Of a stretch of DNA of 64,000 nucleotides, positions 49,697 to 60,114 are shown piece after piece (the stretch's first letter is position 1; every line of letters begins with the position of its first letter). A program made the position numbers and the translations under genes. The notes under the pieces are model-generated. The model saw only the letters and a list, made by a program, of their open reading frames with translations, was not told the origin of the DNA and ran no database searches. The DNA is from Phlyctochytrium arcticum (Eukaryota; Chytridiomycota; Chytridiomycetes; Chytridiales; Chytridiaceae): positions 558,001-622,000 of the forward strand of contig JAHLKI010000007.1 in NCBI GenBank assembly GCA_025602905.1. The letters run 5' to 3'.

Positions 49697-51234
49697 TCAA
49701 ACTACAAGCAGTATCAAGGCAGCAGCAGTCCACATTCCAAGCAGTGACCACTTGGAAACAGTAGAGTGGGTACTAGCAGCAGCGGAAGAACCAGGGACGA
49801 CGCCCTGAGCAGGTCCTTTGGGATCAGTGACAATAGGCGCGTCGGGGGCCACAGGTTTGGCGGTCCGGACGACACCTTTAGAAACTAAAGGAGCCAAATC
49901 GGCTGCAAGACCAGCCCCCACATCGTCAAACGAAGATTGGAAATCCCGGCGGGTGGATTCCTCGTTTTTAATGTATTCAAAGAGACAGATGGCTTTGAGG
50001 TTTGGGTGGGACGCATAAAACGTTTCGTTGGCCAGGAATTGGCGCCAGTAGGCTTGTTTGATGGCCAGCTGGCCCGGGCCCGGTGCGAGAGGGGTAGCGG
50101 GCGTGGCGACGAGGTTGAGGTGAAATCCAGCGGCCGTTTCCGAAATCATCATGGGTTTAGGGCCATTGATCGCATTGGGTGAAGCGTATAATTGGTAAAA
50201 GTTGATTCCGTTGGGGTTGGACGTGGAAGTTGTGCCGGTGCCTTCGATGGCGGATTGAAAGAATCCGGCGGGGGGCAAGGAGTTGACTTCCCAGGGGTAC
50301 GAGAGGCCGTAGTAGTAGATGGACAGGCCGACCCAGTCGACGTATTCTGTGCCGGGCCAGTAGGGAGCGTAAGGGTCATCTTTGTTGTCCAATGTACCGT
50401 CCTTGTTGGTATCCAGGAGGGCAAATTCCGTGGCATTACTGGAGGAAGTGGCCGAGTAAGGCTGGGCGGTGAACGGGTTGAAGCCGCCGTTGGGAAAGGG
50501 GTAGCCGGAGCCGAGGTTGGGGGACCAGATAAAGGAGACGGCGCCGGGGGTCGCAGCGGTCGCGGTACGGATGGCCGTGACGAGGCGACGCCAAAAATCA
50601 ATGTAGTGGGCGGGGCGTTGTCCATACGGGTTCCATCCGCCATTCATTTCGGGGGCGACGCGAAGAAAGATGCGGCGGCCGCCTTTTGTCCAGTCCTGGA
50701 TCTGGGCCGCGAATTGCTGGAGGACGCGGTCGGTGAGCTGGGTAAAGACTTCGATGCCGGTGGGGGTAAAGGAGGCGAGTTTGCGGGGGTAGACGGTGAG
50801 GTAGAGGATGGCGTCTGTTTGCGTGGCGTCGAGGAGGTTGATGGGGGGGAGGGCGGAAGTGTTGAGGGGGATGTCGAGGGCCATTTGGAAAAAGGATGCA
50901 TTGAGGCCGAGTCGTCTGTTGAAGAGGACGGGCGTATCCGAGGGCTGGCCTCCATTTGCTGTGGGGGTTGTATCTATGCATATCCGTCGGTTTAGTCTTG
51001 GTGGAGGGTGCGTATACTTATAACAAAGAACTCACCCAACCAAGCGCCAAAGAGGACCCCCGAGTCTGGTTCCAAAGGAGCGAGTCTGCTGCTCTGTCTC
51101 TGCTGTACTAGAGGTGCTACTACTACTGCTCCACGTCCTCCTCCTCCAACGCGGACCTGGAGGGCCCTGGTGGTGGTGGTGCTGCTGCTGGCCGTGAGGA
51201 GCGTCAGCGCGAGCAGTACGAGTAGATCACGCAT
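49697..51234 (-). CDS. Secreted GH26-like glycoside hydrolase with C-terminal GPI-type signal
   Basis: Two exons: exon 1 from the ATG at 51234 encodes a signal peptide (MRDLLVLLALTLLTASSS) and ends at SGVLFGAWL, a common opening of GH26 (beta-mannanase) proteins; a 62-bp intron (50974-51035) leads to DTTPTANGGQPSDTPVLFNR. Candidate catalytic residues are the acid/base Glu in FLRVAPEMNGGWNPYG and the nucleophile Glu in PMMISETAAGF, at the right spacing for a clan-A (beta/alpha)8 fold. SFIWSPN and EYVDWVGLSIYYYG fit the same fold. A DTNKDGTLDNKDD loop looks like a calcium-binding EF-hand/dockerin motif. The C-terminus has a Ser/Ala-rich linker and a hydrophobic tail (WSLLGMWTAAALILLVV) without a cytoplasmic end, typical of GPI attachment. 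Likely cell-wall located; substrate not provable from sequence. Confidence 0.78.
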
Positions 51235-52109
51235 TCTTGTTACGAGCTATTGTTAGTTTCCTGGTGTGTCTGTCCTTTCCGATGTGCTCTAACCCACCTG
51301 GTGTAGTATGTTCAAAAAGCAATGGAAGTGCTAATGAGAGGTCAACGAAAGAAGGAACGAAAGAAGGAAACGAGGCTCTGGATAAATATAATAAAAAGTT
51401 GGAGAGGGGCAGTGGGAGACATGGAACATTCCACCATCGCAGCAGCACCACGTCATCGCACCTTCCATATTCTATTGCATTTTGTTTCGTTTCGGGGCCT
51501 GGTTTTCGCCGTGCTTTGCAATGTCGCTTTGCTTTGGCTGAGGGTTTTGTGGGGTGGGTGGCCTGGGGGTTTCTGGGTTTTCGGCGTTGGTCTTGGACGG
51601 GAGAGTATAGCCTAGCCTACTCGTAAAAACCTTGTCTCCTGATGGTACGATACGGCCCTGACCCCCCTCTCGCCCTCGCCCGCCCTGCCTCGTAAATTGC
51701 CCCCTGCCACACACAACCTTATCTTTTACCCAGTGTACTCGTGTATCATATCTCTCGGGGACAGACTGGGATAACATGCGGATACATGCAAGCATGCTCA
51801 AGGGAAAGTTGAGTCAGTTTGACCCGAGTCGGACAAAGTCACAAAGTGCGGTGTGTGCGGAAGACTCCGGAGCGGCACAACACGCATCCCGGGAATACCC
51901 ACATGGCAGGAGTATGATATTACTCGAGTAAGAACTGATCCCCCCGATGTCTGCCTTGTTTGGCCTTCAGGTCTGGCTCAGTGGCTGGAGGCGCTGGCGT
52001 TTTGCCGGTTTTGCCGAGGTTTTTGTGAGTTGAGACCCCAGCCATACATGACAACCTTTGCCAGTGACAACTTTAGACCCATTTTGGGTGACTCCACAAC
52101 CCAATCAGG
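51235..52109. other. upstream region of the hydrolase gene
   Basis: About 875 bp with no supported gene. The first ~200 bp should contain the hydrolase promoter. From about 52,030 the sequence begins to resemble the end of module A (CCAAATGCGGATTCGAGGCG near 52,128). Confidence 0.35.
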
Positions 52110-52755
52110 AGCTTTTTCAGCCAAATGCGGATTCGAGGCGGGTCTTCCGCGACCAAAAAACCCTACGGTGGGTTCCTCCCAGATTTGGGTTAATGACATA
52201 TAGTCTTTTTCCAAAGATTTTTCTCTTACAAGTTTGTATATGAGATTTCTTCCAATCGATCCAGGATTTCAGGAGCTCCTTCGGACACGTATTTTGTGAT
52301 GATTTTATATGTGGAGTATATACGGGAACCTTGTGGGTTGTCGTGCTTATTATGTACCATCTGATCTTTCCCACCCTACTTTTTCCACAAAACTCTGCGT
52401 AACTTTTTTCGCATATCCTCTCATGCGCTGTAACTTTGAAGAGTGGTTGAATACATATATAAAATTGCTTTGCTGAGCGGGTTGCTTCAACATGGACGTG
52501 GGGACAGAGTTTTGTATGTAATGAAATATGGGATTGAGAGTGTATAGAGTTGGAATGTGGTGACAGATGTTGATGAAGCGGAAACAAACTGTCGGAAAGT
52601 CGCTAGGAAAGAGAGATAGATGGTGAGCATGTCTTGCAATGACCGGAAATGCACAAGGATGAAAGAATCGGTACGTTGCAAACATACGACAAATGCGCAG
52701 TAGAAAGTTCAAAGCCAGAGGTGATGTCTTTTTCAAAAATTAGGACTAATGGAAA
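52110..52755 (+). repeat. Module B repeat, copy 2
   Basis: Homologous to 41691-42245: CCCAGATTTGGGTTAATGAC, CAAGTTTGTATATGAGATTT, TATATGTGGAGTATATACGG, CATCTGATCTTTCCCACCC, CGTAACTTTTTTCGCATATC, GCTGTAACTTT, ACATATATAAA, GAGCGGGTTGCTTCAACATG and GACAAATGCGCAGTAG. Shares TTAGGACTAATG at its right end with copy 3. Confidence 0.75.
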
Positions 52756-53368
52756 GAAAAGAAATGGACGTTGGCTGGAAAGACCTACAATCAATCACCG
52801 TTTGGTCTTCGATTGTGTCAATCGTCTCTACCCCTACGCTATATACTCAGTGTCAAGAAACAATATGGATGGCCCATGGCAGTGTAACGAGTAGAAAGCG
52901 AGATTAAAGAGACCTGTATATATGCACTACTTTCTTTCAGACTCGTTTTTCTCTCTTCCATCTCGACGCTCGGAGAAACCCTGTCGGCGTATAGAATTAT
53001 TGTCCGTTTTTTGTGGGATGTGAACTTTGGTCATTTGATGTTGCTCGAATTCTGTCTGGACCGAATATATATCTACCACGTCGACCGGTCCCACGACTCA
53101 AAGTTGGAGTTGGAATATAAAGTTGGAGTTGGGATCTGCAACCTCGTTTCGAGTAGTAGTAGTGTGGGATCATTGTTTTGGGGAGCTATTTTCGCGAAAT
53201 CACTGTAAACAGTGCTGAGGGTTGATATTTTGTGACTATGATATGTTTAGCCAGACATGTTTTGTAAACGACAATATACAAGTTAAATGCCAATGTAGGT
53301 CAAGAGAGTGAATTTTAAAATGGACATTGATATTGAGCAAAAGGACAAAACTATAAGAATTATACAAA
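52756..53368. other. gene-free stretch
   Basis: AT-rich, about 610 bp. A short direct repeat (AAAGTTGGAGTTGGAATAT, then AAAGTTGGAGTTGGGATCT) sits at 53100-53137. No gene supported. Confidence 0.4.
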
Positions 53369-54159
53369 TCACAACTCGTTCAAAGAAGCTTCACCGGCTT
53401 CGACCGCGTGAGCGTCCATCCCGTGGACTACATCCTTCCCGGGCCTCATCCAGAATTTTGATGGTAGTAGTAATGGGCATTGTGTGAACCAAGTGAGATT
53501 CGTCTTCATTGGAGCGCTTTCTTTTGGGGAGGACGGGGGTGTTGGAACGGGCGCGCGCGTGTGTTGGTTTTCATAAACCAAGTTGTGAAGGTTCGCTTGG
53601 ACGGCCACCACCGTTCCAAACGGCAGAGACTCCTCGAACAAGGCGGGGGGAACTTTCGCCCTGTCCAACCCGTACAGAACAGGGTAAGAAGGGGCCCGTC
53701 CCACAGGCCATCGGGGTCGGCGAAGGAGGTAGCGGGGGACAGGTCCCTCATCTGTCATGTTGAACTTGAACTGGATGCAAAGAGCGTCGGATTTTTTTTT
53801 GGTTGGTTCTAATCCAATCGTAGTTGTTTGAGGTTGGTGGGGTTGCCCAGTGGACACCAAATCTGGCACAACTCGGCCATAGCTTGAGTCATGTTTAGCC
53901 AGTCCGGGTGAGGTTGATTTTCTAGGGATTCAGCCAATTGAATCCACCCAGCTTGGGCTTTGCCGGGGAAATCTCCCATAGTGTAGCTGCCGTACGGGCC
54001 GACGTCAGGCCTATAGGTGACCTCACCCAGAAAAGTCGCGATGTATGGTTTCGCTTGTTGCGAGAGCCCGTCCATGAGTTTTGGCGGAAATGCGATCTGG
54101 GCTCTTGGACCCATTTGGCGTTCTCGAGAAAGTTGCCGCTGCCCCATGTAGGTTGGCAT
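53369..54159 (-). CDS. Unrecognised protein, two or more exons
   Basis: A first exon from the ATG at 54159 (MPTYMGQRQLSRERQM) runs through QQAKPYIATFLGEVTYRPDV and WIQLAESLENQPHPDWLNM to about 53830. A second segment in another frame (about 53800-53369) reads FNMTDEGPVPRYLLRRPRWP, ALFEESLPFGTVVAVQANLH and PTPPSSPKESAPMKTNLTW, then stops at 53369. The frame change needs an intron around 53790-53860 that I could not fix. Composition is protein-like, with Pro/Arg-rich parts; no family recognised. The FGTVVAVQANLHNLVYENQ piece could be an OB-fold strand pair, but that is speculation. Lies just downstream of, and same strand as, the orphan gene at 54254-55190. Confidence 0.45.
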
Positions 54160-54253
54160 GTCCAGTAGAGTGTATTTCTTGCATTGTGTGTGCGAGAGTG
54201 GCCGATGTTTGTTGGTTGGGGGTAATGATAAATAGGGGGATTTCACTTTTGAA

Positions 54254-55190
54254 TCATGCGTGGGTTGCTTGGACAAGTCTTTTCACTTTTTCCAGTTTCT
54301 TTCTCAACAAGGCTTCAAACAGCATCTCAGTAATAAGTCAAATAAAATTCTTTGGGTCAAGGTTACTTACAAAATCCCACATTGTTTATATGTGTTAAAG
54401 TGTGCCGAATGCGGTTGTACATGCTGTCCCGGGCGATGGTGTCAAAAACACGTGTTTGGGCACTTTTCACCATGTCTTGGTGGGTTTCCGCGCGGACGCA
54501 AAGGCTGACTTGGCCTCGCAGGCAGCAAGGACATGCCCGGTGGACCAGATGTTGATTCGATAGTTGGGTCGCTTCTGCCCAACACTGGTTGTGCTATCAC
54601 TGTAAAAACCGCATCAGTGCAACGAAAATACTACTTGAAATCAGCAAAGAACTCACCAGAACCACTCCAGATCGTCCTGGTTTAGGAGCGAGAAGAATGG
54701 ATGGATGGATATAACGAGAGCACCATGTGGGCTCTCCCATGGACTTGTGTGGGGGGTCAAAGTCCAAATTCAGAAACATTTGCCCCAGAGTGATAGCATT
54801 GGTGGGACTCTGCTGAGAGACCGCCCATTCCAGAAAACTAGCGGTGGATTTTTCGCCAGATTTCGCCTAAAACGTGCCACTGTCCGAACTATTTTGCAGG
54901 TATACAACGACGAGACACTCACTTTTAGCATTAGCTCTATCCCCTCCTCCAACAAAGCTTGGGCTGTAGAATCCTTCAGTTGTATCTGTCGGCTTCTAAA
55001 GTGCGATCGCACCTTGAACCAGTCGGCTGGCGACAGTACATCGCGGAAGTAGCTTCTATACTCCGCTATGAGGAGTAGGCAACTATTAATGAGTCTAGAA
55101 TGGCTTTGTCAGCTATCACTTTGGAGCGCATGGTAAACAAGTCACCGCTTACAGATATACTCGTCTGTATAGTTGCCGGGTCTGAAAGGA
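54254..55190 (-). CDS. Unrecognised multi-exon protein
   Basis: A chain of splice-compatible exons: TRQLYRRVY (about 55183-55150), a GTAAGC intron, LLINSCLLLIAEYRSYFRDV and LSPADWFKVRSHFRSRQIQL with TAQALLEEGIELMLK (about 55110-54925), a GTGAGT intron, AKSGEKSTASFLEWAVSQQS with LGQMFLNLDFDPPHKSMGEP and RYIHPSILLAPKPGRSGVVL (to about 54662), another intron, then DMVKSAQTRVFDTIARDSMY with NRIRHTLTHINNVGF and a basic end LLRKKLEKVKRLVQATHA. Not all phases resolve and the 5' end is missing, probably lying within or beyond the 139-bp tandem duplication. No family recognised; helical, charged, likely intracellular. Confidence 0.45.
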
Positions 55191-55247
55191 AAAGGGAGTG
55201 TGAGAAACCTGCACAACAGTGATCACTGCACCCATCTCCACCGATAA

Positions 55248-55524
55248 ATGCCGCGACCTAGGCGGACAGTATGGACACCGCATCCGAGACGCCAGGCCAG
55301 TCCTGTCAAGCAACACACCAATGCATCCGAGACGCTATAGCTAGGTTGCCAACCAAGACTTCGCGCATGAAGCTAAAGACCTTGGTATGCCGCGACCTAG
55401 GCGGACAGTATGGACACCGCATCCGAGACGCCAGGCCAGTCCTGTCAAGCAACACACCAATGCATCCGAGACGCTATAGCTAGGTTGCCGGCCAAGACTT
55501 CGCGCATGAAGCTAAAGACCTTGG
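55248..55524. repeat. 139-bp near-perfect tandem duplication
   Basis: Two direct copies, 55248-55385 and 55387-55524, differing only at CCAACCAAG versus CCGGCCAAG. Recent duplication or slippage. Begins ATGCCGCGACCTAGGCGG. Confidence 0.9.
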
Positions 55525-55876
55525 CGCAGGTGAAATATTGGGCGCAGCGGATACCAGTCACACTAGAGATTCTCACACACTCACCATGCCGCGGACCGCA
55601 CGGAGCGACCTTTGCTTCCGATCGACGTTTGCCCACAACGACCGAGACACATTGTTTTTGTTGATGGCCGCGAATTTGGCCTCGCTTTCTTCGACAGTGG
55701 TGCACCACTCCTCCCACGGCGCACCACGCGAGAAAAAATCTTCCGGATTCGGAACAGATGGGACCCCCATAGATAACAGGCAGAAGTCAACTCAGTATTC
55801 AGATCTTCTCGATGCTCGCGATGTTCCGTTTGCGCCGTTTGCGTGTCGTGGGGTCGTGCTAGCCCCTGGGCGTTCG

Positions 55877-55885
55877 CGTGCTGTG
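55877..55885. other. 9-bp target-site duplication, left
   Basis: CGTGCTGTG directly outside the left end of the transposon; the same nine bases lie at 58702-58710. Nine base pairs is the typical Mutator-superfamily footprint. Confidence 0.92.
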
Positions 55886-55986
55886 GGACGTGACTAGGAA
55901 TCGTACAGTCGGGCTAGGAATCGTACAGTCGCACAGCCACCTGAAATATGGACCGCGCGCTATCTTGAATCTCCGCTCAGATTGAC
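55886..55986. repeat. Left terminal inverted repeat of the MULE
   Basis: Exact reverse complement of 58601-58701. Holds an internal direct repeat of 18 bp, a possible double transposase-binding site. The right copy is the one upstream of the transposase start and may carry its promoter. Confidence 0.95.
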
Positions 55987-56119
55987 CACTGGCCCCTGTG
56001 GCCGTCGTTGACTGACGCGGATGAAGACAATGTGAATTACTAAAACATGAGAGCTGGCACTAAAATTAGGAGAAACCCTATACGCATATGCTATCTAGAA
56101 GGAAACTGAAATATCTGAG

Positions 56120-58430
56120 CTAGCTAAGTGACATGTCAATAAGGATACTAATATCTTCTTCAATCTTCTCTTCAATCGGTTCATTCACTCCGCAGGCAGC
56201 ATTAATACGCGCGGCCTCTCTCCTGCGAGCTTCAGGGCACCGGTTTGCCTTGTGGTCTTCAGACCGACATACGCTACACTTTGGCTTCTGCCTGTTAGCG
56301 GCGGAGGACGAGGCGGCACGCTCCTGCTGCTCCCTCGCAACATGCGCCGATAAAGTAGGATCCGCACGGGTGGATGTGTCGATCCGTTGACGTTTGGATG
56401 CTGCCCGATGCTCCGCCAATACATCGACGCGCCTGGTGCGTACCGGGTTCAGGACAGAACCGCTGATCACTCCCACCTGGCTAAGCTGTTGCACCGCACG
56501 CTGTCGCTGAGATGTTGTTTGTAGGGCATCGAAACGCTTTTGAACAGCTGCCAGCTCAGCGACAAGACGCGCACGGTAATCTGTTGTCGCGTCGGGGAGA
56601 AAGTAGGAATCAATACTGGCATTGCAAGGATCATATCTCCATGCGGGATGAATAGCCGACAGCGGAATCGTAAGGTTGTAATCATAGCGAATTTGATCGG
56701 GACAAGGTAAGCCCATTGTGACAGCGTATTGGTGATTGCATTGCTGCAGAGGACCCTGCTTGCGAGCCTCCTCGATATTGGCGTGGAGGTGATCGTTGAA
56801 GGTCACATTGGAAACATGCTCCCGAATTTGGTGTGTCTCGTCTAAGATTTCGCGCATCTTTGAGGACAATCTGTCTTTTTCTCTTAAGTATTGGTTCTCT
56901 ACGTCAATGAGTTGCTTGTTGATGAACGTATCCATGGCGGAAAATACGGTCAAAAAGTCTCCCACCCCATTGTGAAGCCAATCTTTGAGGCAGCGATGCG
57001 AGCCTTCGACTCGCGATGTGGCTCTAATGCCTAGCGTTAATACCTGGCTTGTCCAAAATTTTACAAACCGTTTATGATGCACAAGCCATGTATCCTCTAG
57101 GTACATTCGCATCGCTGGGTAGTAGTCATCGAGTACATTGCGGATGGCTCCAACAGCTGCAGCATAATCTTCCAAGGATGCAGCGTAGGCGACAGCGTTC
57201 CATAGAGTAAGAATGTTTTGCTTGTCTTCGTCCGATATGTGAGGATATTTACGCTGCAGTTGAGCTCCCACGTTTTCCACGATATGAAAAATACATAGTA
57301 GAACATTAAGACCTTAGAGCAAAGTAATTAAAAGACCGCAAATCATTTTCATTAACGGCTGGGAATATACCTGGGAAGACCGCCTCCAAGGAATTCATCA
57401 AAGCACGGCTGCAGTCCACGAACACTGTCTTAATCCCGCGGCTGCCTACCAGAAGGCCAGCTAAGTTCTGTAAGGCCCAAGTGTAGTCTTCCTCAGTCTC
57501 ACCCCGTAAGAACGCGTAACCTACGGTAAAGGACATTCCAGTGCTGTCTATGCCGAGGATATTGAAAAGCGGCATTTGCCACTTATTCGTTTTATAAGTA
57601 CAATCCAATATTAGTACGTCCGGAAATTGCCTTAATTTCTCAACGCTCTTCTCATGAGCGAAAAACAAGTGGGTAAGAGCACCATCATCACTGGTTTGGT
57701 AGCTAACCATATAGCTAGATTCGGGTTGGTGAAGTCCGTCCAAGAGGCACTCTATAGCAGATCTGCCCTTCGCAGCTTCCATTTGCTCAAGCGTCCGGAA
57801 GTTGCGAATATCCTTATCGATTACCGGATGACCCGGAAAGGTTTTACGAAATGACAAAACCAGCTCTTTCACCGTTGTTCTTGCGTGCTGCCTTAGGTAC
57901 TCCTTATGTACATTTCTGAACTGTCGATAAGCAGCATAGGCTACAGGTGCGGAATTGTTGTGGTTGTGTTCAATGGAGGATTCGTGCAAGTACCATAGAT
58001 TTTTGGGGCCCTTTAACCCTCTTTTGTCTTGGGCAACGTATTGCTGAAATTGGCATCCGCATCGTAAGCTTGAACGATTGCGCGTCTTTGAATCAGACTC
58101 CATGGTTGCCTCCTTTTTCTCGCGGAGCGTTCCCCAACGACCGCATTGAAGATAGAACCTTTCATTGTTACTCCTTCTGGTCAGAGCAAAACCGTTTGCT
58201 TCCGCATTCGCCTTTGCATGAGTAAGGAGCTCCTCCAGGGTGTCAAAAGCTGTCGCTTTCAGTTCGTCTGCATCGGCACTCCGGGCGGTCCCAATAGTAG
58301 TACTACTATTTCCACCTTGAGTACTACTACTATTTCCATCTTGAGTAATGTGCCCGGTATGTTGCAGGCTTTGAATCGCTGATGAAGCTTCTCTGTCTTT
58401 AATAAGATCACTGTACGGTCCAGCAATCAT
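56120..58430 (-). CDS. MULE transposase
   Basis: Catalyses excision and insertion of the element. First ATG at 58430 (MIAGPYSDLIKDREASSAIQ); a CCGCAG acceptor-like site just upstream leaves an earlier exon possible. An N-terminal FAR1/WRKY-GCM-type zinc domain follows (FYLQCGRWG, RCGCQFQQYV, HESSIEHNHN). The DDE core has D in VLILDCTYKTNKWQMPL, D in KTVFVDCSRALMN and E in ATSRVEGSHRCLKDW. A 58-bp intron (57313-57370) lies inside the core: FPG is joined to LNVLLCIFHIVENVG, giving the family's xLCxxHIxxN motif. The C-terminus ends in a CCHC zinc knuckle (CSVCRSEDHKANRC). No stop or shift breaks the spliced frame. Belongs to the MULE/FAR1 group known from plants and fungi. Confidence 0.92.
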
Positions 58431-58600
58431 GACGGTCTGCGGCAAAAAGAAATATAGAAAGGATAGGTTATATTCTGCTCGTCAAGAAAGCAGTATGCGG
58501 CTCTTCTTACTCAAAGGTGACGTTGGGTAGTGCGTACACAGCTCTCACGTTGGATATTGTACAGATCTTGGTACAGATCTCACAGCAGGGAATGACCTTT

Positions 58601-58701
58601 GTCAATCTGAGCGGAGATTCAAGATAGCGCGCGGTCCATATTTCAGGTGGCTGTGCGACTGTACGATTCCTAGCCCGACTGTACGATTCCTAGTCACGTC
58701 C
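58601..58701. repeat. Right terminal inverted repeat of the MULE
   Basis: Exact reverse complement of the left repeat; lies 171 bp upstream of the transposase ATG. Confidence 0.95.
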
Positions 58702-58710
58702 CGTGCTGTG

Positions 58711-59181
58711 CCACTACTTACATAATAATTACATAATAGATGGACACGTGACTCCGGAGGGTACACCTGGTGTCAAGGAACAAGCCCAACTCCATCCCCA
58801 TTTCGAGCCCCTTCCGCTATTTCCTCATATATATATATCAAAGCCGACTTCATCTAGGAAGAACCTTAGAACTGATTATTGCTAACTCGGAACCTATTAC
58901 TTGCACCTTCTGCTCTTAGTATAGTTTGCATAGCTTCTCTCGTATTATCAAATACATTGCAATTCTCCTCGTATTCTCTTCGTCTCTTTGTCTCAGCAAT
59001 TCTACTTGTTGGAGACATCCCGGTTCCTCCCGACGGATCGATTCCGACTCGATCCGGTCACTTAACATCATATTCAGTTCTCTTGTTCAAACTCCGATAT
59101 CAAGAAACTTCTACGTTCTCTCGGTCCTCCTAGTCTCCTTGTCCTCCTAGTTCTCCATCGTTTACCACCAACCCTGCCATC
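58711..59181. other. Upstream region of the gypsy gag, possible LTR/leader
   Basis: About 470 bp. Contains a TATA-like run (CATATATATATATCAAAG near 58830) followed by a C/T-rich stretch, as in an LTR promoter and leader. I could not define LTR ends or a primer-binding site. The target duplication of the MULE starts this region. Confidence 0.35.
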
Positions 59182-59806
59182 ATGGACTCGAATGTGGAAA
59201 TGAACGATACACCAGTTGTGCCAAACTATGCACAAGCTTTGGAAGCCATTATGGTTCGCCTCAACGATATTGATCAACGGATCAAAAGCAATGACGGCAC
59301 TACCTTTCCTGTTCCTCCAATTCAATTAACTCCTAATCCTCCTGTCGAACCTCCGTCTGCCTTGAATTGGAAACCACCCAAGGTCCATGACCCCGAACCT
59401 TTCAATGGGAATAGAACTAAGACCCATAAGTTCCTTACCCAAGTTGACGACAAATTCACCGTCGAAGCGGTTCGGTACTTCACTGAGGATTCCAAGATCA
59501 TCGCAGTGAAATCTTGGACTACCGGTGCAGCTAGTGATTGGATTTACTCCTATGTTGAACATTATTCAGACACTCCTCAGTCTCCTCCTCTCACTTGGAG
59601 TATATTGAAACAAGAAATCACTCGACTGTTCGGAGAAGACAACCAAATGAGTACCGCCCAACGACGTCTGGAAACACTTCGCCAAACCGGTTCCGTCTCT
59701 TCCTATCTATCAGAATTCCTTCGATACTCGCGAATCAGGTTATTCGAACGCTGGGCTCCGACGATTGTTTATCCAAGGTCTGAAAGAAGAGGTCGCAACA
59801 ATGTTT
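59182..59806 (+). pseudogene. Ty3/gypsy-type gag fragment, frameshifted
   Basis: From the ATG at 59182: MDSNVEMNDTPVVPNYAQAL, coiled coil, then the retrotransposon gag domain (KVHDPEPFNGNRTKTHKFLT, WTTGAASDWIYSYVEHY, LKQEITRLFGEDNQMSTAQR and RLETLRQTGSVSSYLSEF). Just after EFLRYS the expected continuation (ESGYSNAGLRRLFIQGLKEE, VATMF) is in a different frame, so there is a small indel near 59730. Homology ends where the palindromic array begins at 59807. No protease, reverse transcriptase or integrase follows. A truncated, dead element. Confidence 0.8.
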
Positions 59807-60114
59807 GTCACAGTGCGCAGCATTCTTGTGATGCAAGAATGTGGCACGCGGCATTCTTCACTGATTGAGGGCAAGATGATGCAAGAATGTAACGAAGGAG
59901 GGGCACGCGGCATTCTTCACTGATTGAGGGCGGATTCTTGCAGGAATGTTCCCACGGTAGATATCGGGCTAGAAATGTACCAAGAATCTGGGCGCACGGC
60001 ATTCTTCACTAATGATACCCCCCCCCATTCTTGCCAGGAATGTAAGTCCCTAATAGGCCAGGAATGCCTGTCACAGTGCGCAGCATTCTTGACAAGAATG
60101 CTGCGCACTGTGAC
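59807..60114. repeat. Palindrome-rich array with inverted ends
   Basis: Bounded on the left by GTCACAGTGCGCAGCATTCT (59807-) and on the right by its reverse complement ending at 60114. The same 22 bp recurs at 60070-60091, one base from its inverse, forming a 45-bp perfect hairpin. Inside, GGCACGCGGCATTCTTCACT is present twice and a variant once, mixed with CAAGAATG/CATTCTTG inverted pairs. May be a miniature inverted-repeat element inserted in, or built from, the gag. Confidence 0.65.

Larger units (their letters stand above)
55886..58701. mobile_element. Mutator-like DNA transposon (MULE), apparently intact
   Basis: A 2,816-bp element with terminal inverted repeats of 101 bp that are identical over their whole length (55886-55986 and 58601-58701), starting GGACGTGACTAGGAATCGTA and containing CTAGGAATCGTACAGTCG twice. 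A perfect 9-bp target duplication flanks it. One transposase gene on the - strand fills the interior. Identity of the ends and the open transposase frame point to recent insertion. It sits between the 139-bp duplication and a decayed Ty3/gypsy gag. Confidence 0.95.

Noticed and set aside
50192..50995. 267-codon + frame opposite the GH26-like gene
   Set aside because: Antisense shadow: the - strand frame has signal peptide, catalytic motifs and a clean intron; the + frame is Gly/Val/Asp-rich noise.
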